38,605 bases of DNA from positions 1 to 38,605 of IMG/VR virus record IMGVR_UViG_3300047496_000097. One strand, 5' to 3'. Shown piece by piece: positions 37,113-38,605 of the stretch. The translations under genes and the position numbers were made by a program. This DNA comes from a virus. A model generated the notes under the pieces. The model saw only the letters and a list, made by a program, of their open reading frames with translations, searched no databases and was not told where the DNA came from. Position 1 is the stretch's first letter. Each line of letters begins with the position of its first letter.

Positions 37113-37272
37113 CGTCTAAGAGACCCCTTAGACGCTTAGACGTTTCGAATCGGCTACCGCTCTAAGTGCTTGATTTTGGCTCCCCGGGAGAGATTCGAAC
37201 TCCCGACCAACGGATTAACAGTCCTTCACTACCTTTATTTATTTCAGTTGCTTACGCTCGAAATCGTCTAAG
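37113..37272. repeat. CGTCTAAG arm-type repeats around attP
   Basis: The 8-mer CGTCTAAG occurs at 37113-37120 and 37265-37272, and its complement CTTAGACG at 37127-37134 and 37135-37142. The first two form a perfect 8-bp dyad with a 6-base loop. Repeats flank the tRNA core and the last touches the integrase stop, which is how integrase arm-binding sites are arranged. The dyad could also act as a transcription end between the converging operons. Confidence 0.6.
37177..37224 (-). other. attP: attP core: 3' half of tRNA-Asn(GTT)
   Basis: On the minus strand 37224-37177 reads from GGACTGTTAATCC through the T arm (GGGAG-TTCGAAT-CTCTC) to CCGGGGAGCCA. This is the 3' half of a tRNA-Asn: the anticodon GTT is at 37217-37219 and the CCA end at 37177-37179. 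Upstream of the anticodon stem the match to a tRNA stops, so it is not a complete gene. Phages of this type integrate in the host tRNA gene and restore its 3' end. The integrase gene ends 49 bp away, as expected for attP-int modules. Confidence 0.88.
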
Positions 37273-38166
37273 TCACCGTACGGGTTTGATATGTTGGGCC
37301 CTCACGTACCGGGTGAGCATTTGGGCATCGTGACCGAGCACATTGTGTTCAGCGTCGCTCGCCGCTTTCGGCCGCAGATCGCGAAAGCGGAACCCGGGGG
37401 CTAGGCGCTTCATCGCGAGCTGCAGGCCGTCCATGGTATAGGGTCGCCCAGACGCACCGACGAACACATGATCGCACTCTGACCGCGCCATGGCGCGCTC
37501 CACGAAGAACCGCAGGGCAGGCGACCATGATATGACGCGCAGCTTCCCATCCTTCGATTGCCGCAGCTCGATTCCATTGGCCGTAATGTTGTCGCGCTTC
37601 AACTCCCGCAGATCCCCTTGCCGAAGGCCGGTCAGGAACGCCACCGCGAGCAAATCCTGCAGCGCTGCTGGGGCGCGGTCTATGACCCCCTTCAGTTCTG
37701 CGTCCGTGACGTAGCGCCTGCTAGGCGCCTCCCTATTGCGTTTTACACCATGGCACGCGTTTGACGCGCACCAGCCAAATCGCATCCCCCAAGAGATCAC
37801 CGACCCCAGTACGGCCCGCTCCCGATTTCCGCCTATTGCCGCCCCGTCGATTTTGCGCATTTCCAAGTATTGGGCGATATGCATGGGCTCGAGCGCGTTG
37901 AGGATGACATGTCCGAAATGATGCTGCAGGCGGGCATTGATGATGCGCAGGTACTCAGGCTGGGTCGCGGGCCGCAGCTCGGGGAGCGCGCGGGCGATGT
38001 AGAGCATCATCAGTTGACCGTAGGTCGCCGGCCGATCAGAGGTCCAAGCCTGGAGGGCGGTATAGAGGGCGGTCGCCCCGTCATCTACCCGGGAGAGCGG
38101 GTGCCATTTGTTCTGATGGACGTAGAAGTACCGGCCGTGCCTTTCGTGGACTTTGGGCGGGAGCAT
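37273..38166 (-). CDS. int: Tyrosine site-specific integrase, 297 aa
   Basis: I chose ATG 38166 (MLPPKVHERHGRYFYVHQNK); an extension upstream is a shadow of the DUF4224 gene. The N-terminal part reads as a core-binding domain (ATYGQLMMLYIARALPELRP). The catalytic domain has R182 (TGLRQGDL), K205 or K208 (QSKDGKLR), R262-x-x-R265 in FRDLRPKA where the first position is often His, H279 (LGHDAQ) and nucleophile Y287 (LTRYVR). It recombines attP with attB in a host tRNA-Asn gene. It ends next to attP and is the last gene of the leftward operon. Confidence 0.92.
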   Translation of the reverse strand: MLPPKVHERHGRYFYVHQNKWHPLSRVDDGATALYTALQAWTSDRPATYGQLMMLYIARALPELRPATQPEYLRIINARLQHHFGHVILNALEPMHIAQYLEMRKIDGAAIGGNRERAVLGSVISWGMRFGWCASNACHGVKRNREAPSRRYVTDAELKGVIDRAPAALQDLLAVAFLTGLRQGDLRELKRDNITANGIELRQSKDGKLRVISWSPALRFFVERAMARSECDHVFVGASGRPYTMDGLQLAMKRLAPGFRFRDLRPKAASDAEHNVLGHDAQMLTRYVRAQHIKPVR

Positions 38167-38360
38167 GGGGGCGGCGTGAAGTCCGGCTTGTCGAATTTCG
38201 TTGTACCGTACATCGCCCGGTTGATGGCGTCCAGCGTAGTTACCGGGTCGCCGGAAGGCTGGACCATGAAGGCGACCCCGTTGGATCGCAACCACCGGCG
38301 GATGTCCGACCGGCGCTTCAGGCCCGAGAGTTTTTGCAGATGCGGCAGGTCAGCGATCAT
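38085..38360 (-). CDS. DUF4224 protein, candidate excision or integration accessory, 91 aa
   Basis: ATG 38360 overlaps the end of the upstream gene by 11 bases. The N-terminal 45 residues (LPHLQKLSGLKRRSDIRRWL, then RSNGVAFMVQPSGDP) match DUF4224, a short winged-helix-like DNA-binding domain commonly found before phage integrases. It may act as excisionase or control int. The C-terminal part (about 30 residues) is coded by the same DNA as the integrase N-terminus in another frame, an 82-bp overlap. Confidence 0.8.
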   Translation of the reverse strand: MIADLPHLQKLSGLKRRSDIRRWLRSNGVAFMVQPSGDPVTTLDAINRAMYGTTKFDKPDFTPPPCSRPKSTKGTAGTSTSIRTNGTRSPG

Positions 38361-38605
38361 GTTTCGCGAGTTTGCGGCGCACCGCTTCCTCAATGATGCC
38401 GATCTTCGGGACAAGCCGCCTGCGCTTTCCGCGACGGGACATGGCACCCTCCTTGCGCAGATGGCCATCCAGATGATCCAGGTTCGTCGAGATGATGATG
38501 TTCCAGTCGGGCACACCAAAGCGCTTGAGCTCGTCCATCACGCGCTGCGTGGCCTGGGCGATCGTGAGCGCCTGCTTCGGCGACCAGCCGCCCGCCTCAC
38601 CAGGG
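38350..38605 (-). CDS. Conserved phage protein, C-terminal part (gene crosses the circle join)
   Basis: This is the continuation of the gene beginning at 225 (minus). In the circle, bases 38479-38605 equal 1-127, so only 38350-38478 adds new codons (43 codons with the TGA stop). The end of the protein includes ISTNLDHLDGHLRKEGAMSR and a basic region (RRGKRRRLVPKIGIIEEAVR). The stop overlaps the DUF4224 start. In a linear view it looks like a separate 63-residue frame from a GTG, which is an artefact of the break. Confidence 0.8.
   Translation of the reverse strand, partial: PGEAGGWSPKQALTIAQATQRVMDELKRFGVPDWNIIISTNLDHLDGHLRKEGAMSRRGKRRRLVPKIGIIEEAVRRKLAKHDR
38479..38605. repeat. Right copy of the 127-bp terminal direct repeat
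   Basis: Identical to 1-127. Keep only one copy when treating the genome as a circle. Confidence 0.95.

Noticed and set aside
37177-37260. Complete tRNA gene near the right end
   Set aside because: Only the 3' half from the anticodon stem is present; D arm and 5' acceptor strand are missing.
37273-38295. 340-residue integrase from 38295
   Set aside because: The first 43 residues are a shadow of the DUF4224 gene; MLPPKVHERHG at 38166 matches the usual integrase start.
38085-38519. Frame of 144 codons as one DUF4224 gene
   Set aside because: Residues before ATG 38360 overlap the conserved gene across the join and look out of frame; the domain starts at 38360.

Overview
The window is the complete genome of a temperate, short-tailed (podovirus-like) bacteriophage. 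The first 127 bases are repeated exactly as the last 127, so the sequence closes into a circle of 38,478 bp, and one gene runs across the join. The base composition is GC-rich. The attachment site carries the 3' half of a bacterial tRNA-Asn(GTT), and the phage encodes a CsrA, which points to a proteobacterial host. I cannot name the host more closely. The gene content fits an integrating phage with an early leftward operon, a rightward replication block and a late rightward virion and lysis operon. No long-tail tape-measure gene, tail sheath or tail-tube gene was seen.

Leftward operon (minus strand, 5926 down to 1, continuing from 38478 to 37273). It starts at a promoter carrying two 13-bp palindromic operators and runs through about 20 tightly coupled genes. 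These are a small XRE regulator, an alanine-repeat protein, a small membrane protein, a RecE/exonuclease VIII-like protein with its conserved partner, several tiny cysteine-rich proteins, CsrA, and a string of very small genes joined by near-identical start-site cassettes. It ends with a conserved phage protein that spans the join, a DUF4224 protein and a tyrosine integrase. The integrase stops about 50 bp from attP.

Switch and replication region (5927-10539). A CI-like repressor without a peptidase domain faces a small Cro/YdaS-like protein. The same 13-bp palindrome lies in the putative rightward promoter. Rightward early genes include a ribbon-helix-helix-like protein, a zinc-motif protein, a DUF1376 replication protein whose gene holds iteron-like, heptanucleotide and hairpin sequences, and a PD-(D/E)XK-like protein. 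A sigma-region-4-like late regulator comes last. A strong sigma70-type promoter follows.

Late region (10594-37096). The order is terminase small and large subunits; a host-recognition block with a small protein, two tailspikes sharing an N-terminal domain, and a fibronectin III-GH5 glycosidase; portal, scaffold, major capsid protein and minor capsid proteins; a terminator; head-tail connector proteins; a GNAT acetyltransferase; a protein of the APS/PAPS-reductase family with an iron-sulfur cysteine pattern; large ejection proteins; a tail fibre; and a lysis cassette with endolysin, holin candidates and nested spanins.

The most unusual elements are the phage CsrA beside an array of small genes with repeated ribosome-binding cassettes, the FN3-GH5 protein among the tailspikes, the CC-X80-CxxC APS-reductase-like protein in the virion operon, the 32-unit alanine repeat, and the repeat cluster inside the DUF1376 gene. 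All functional calls come from reading the sequence; no database search was run.
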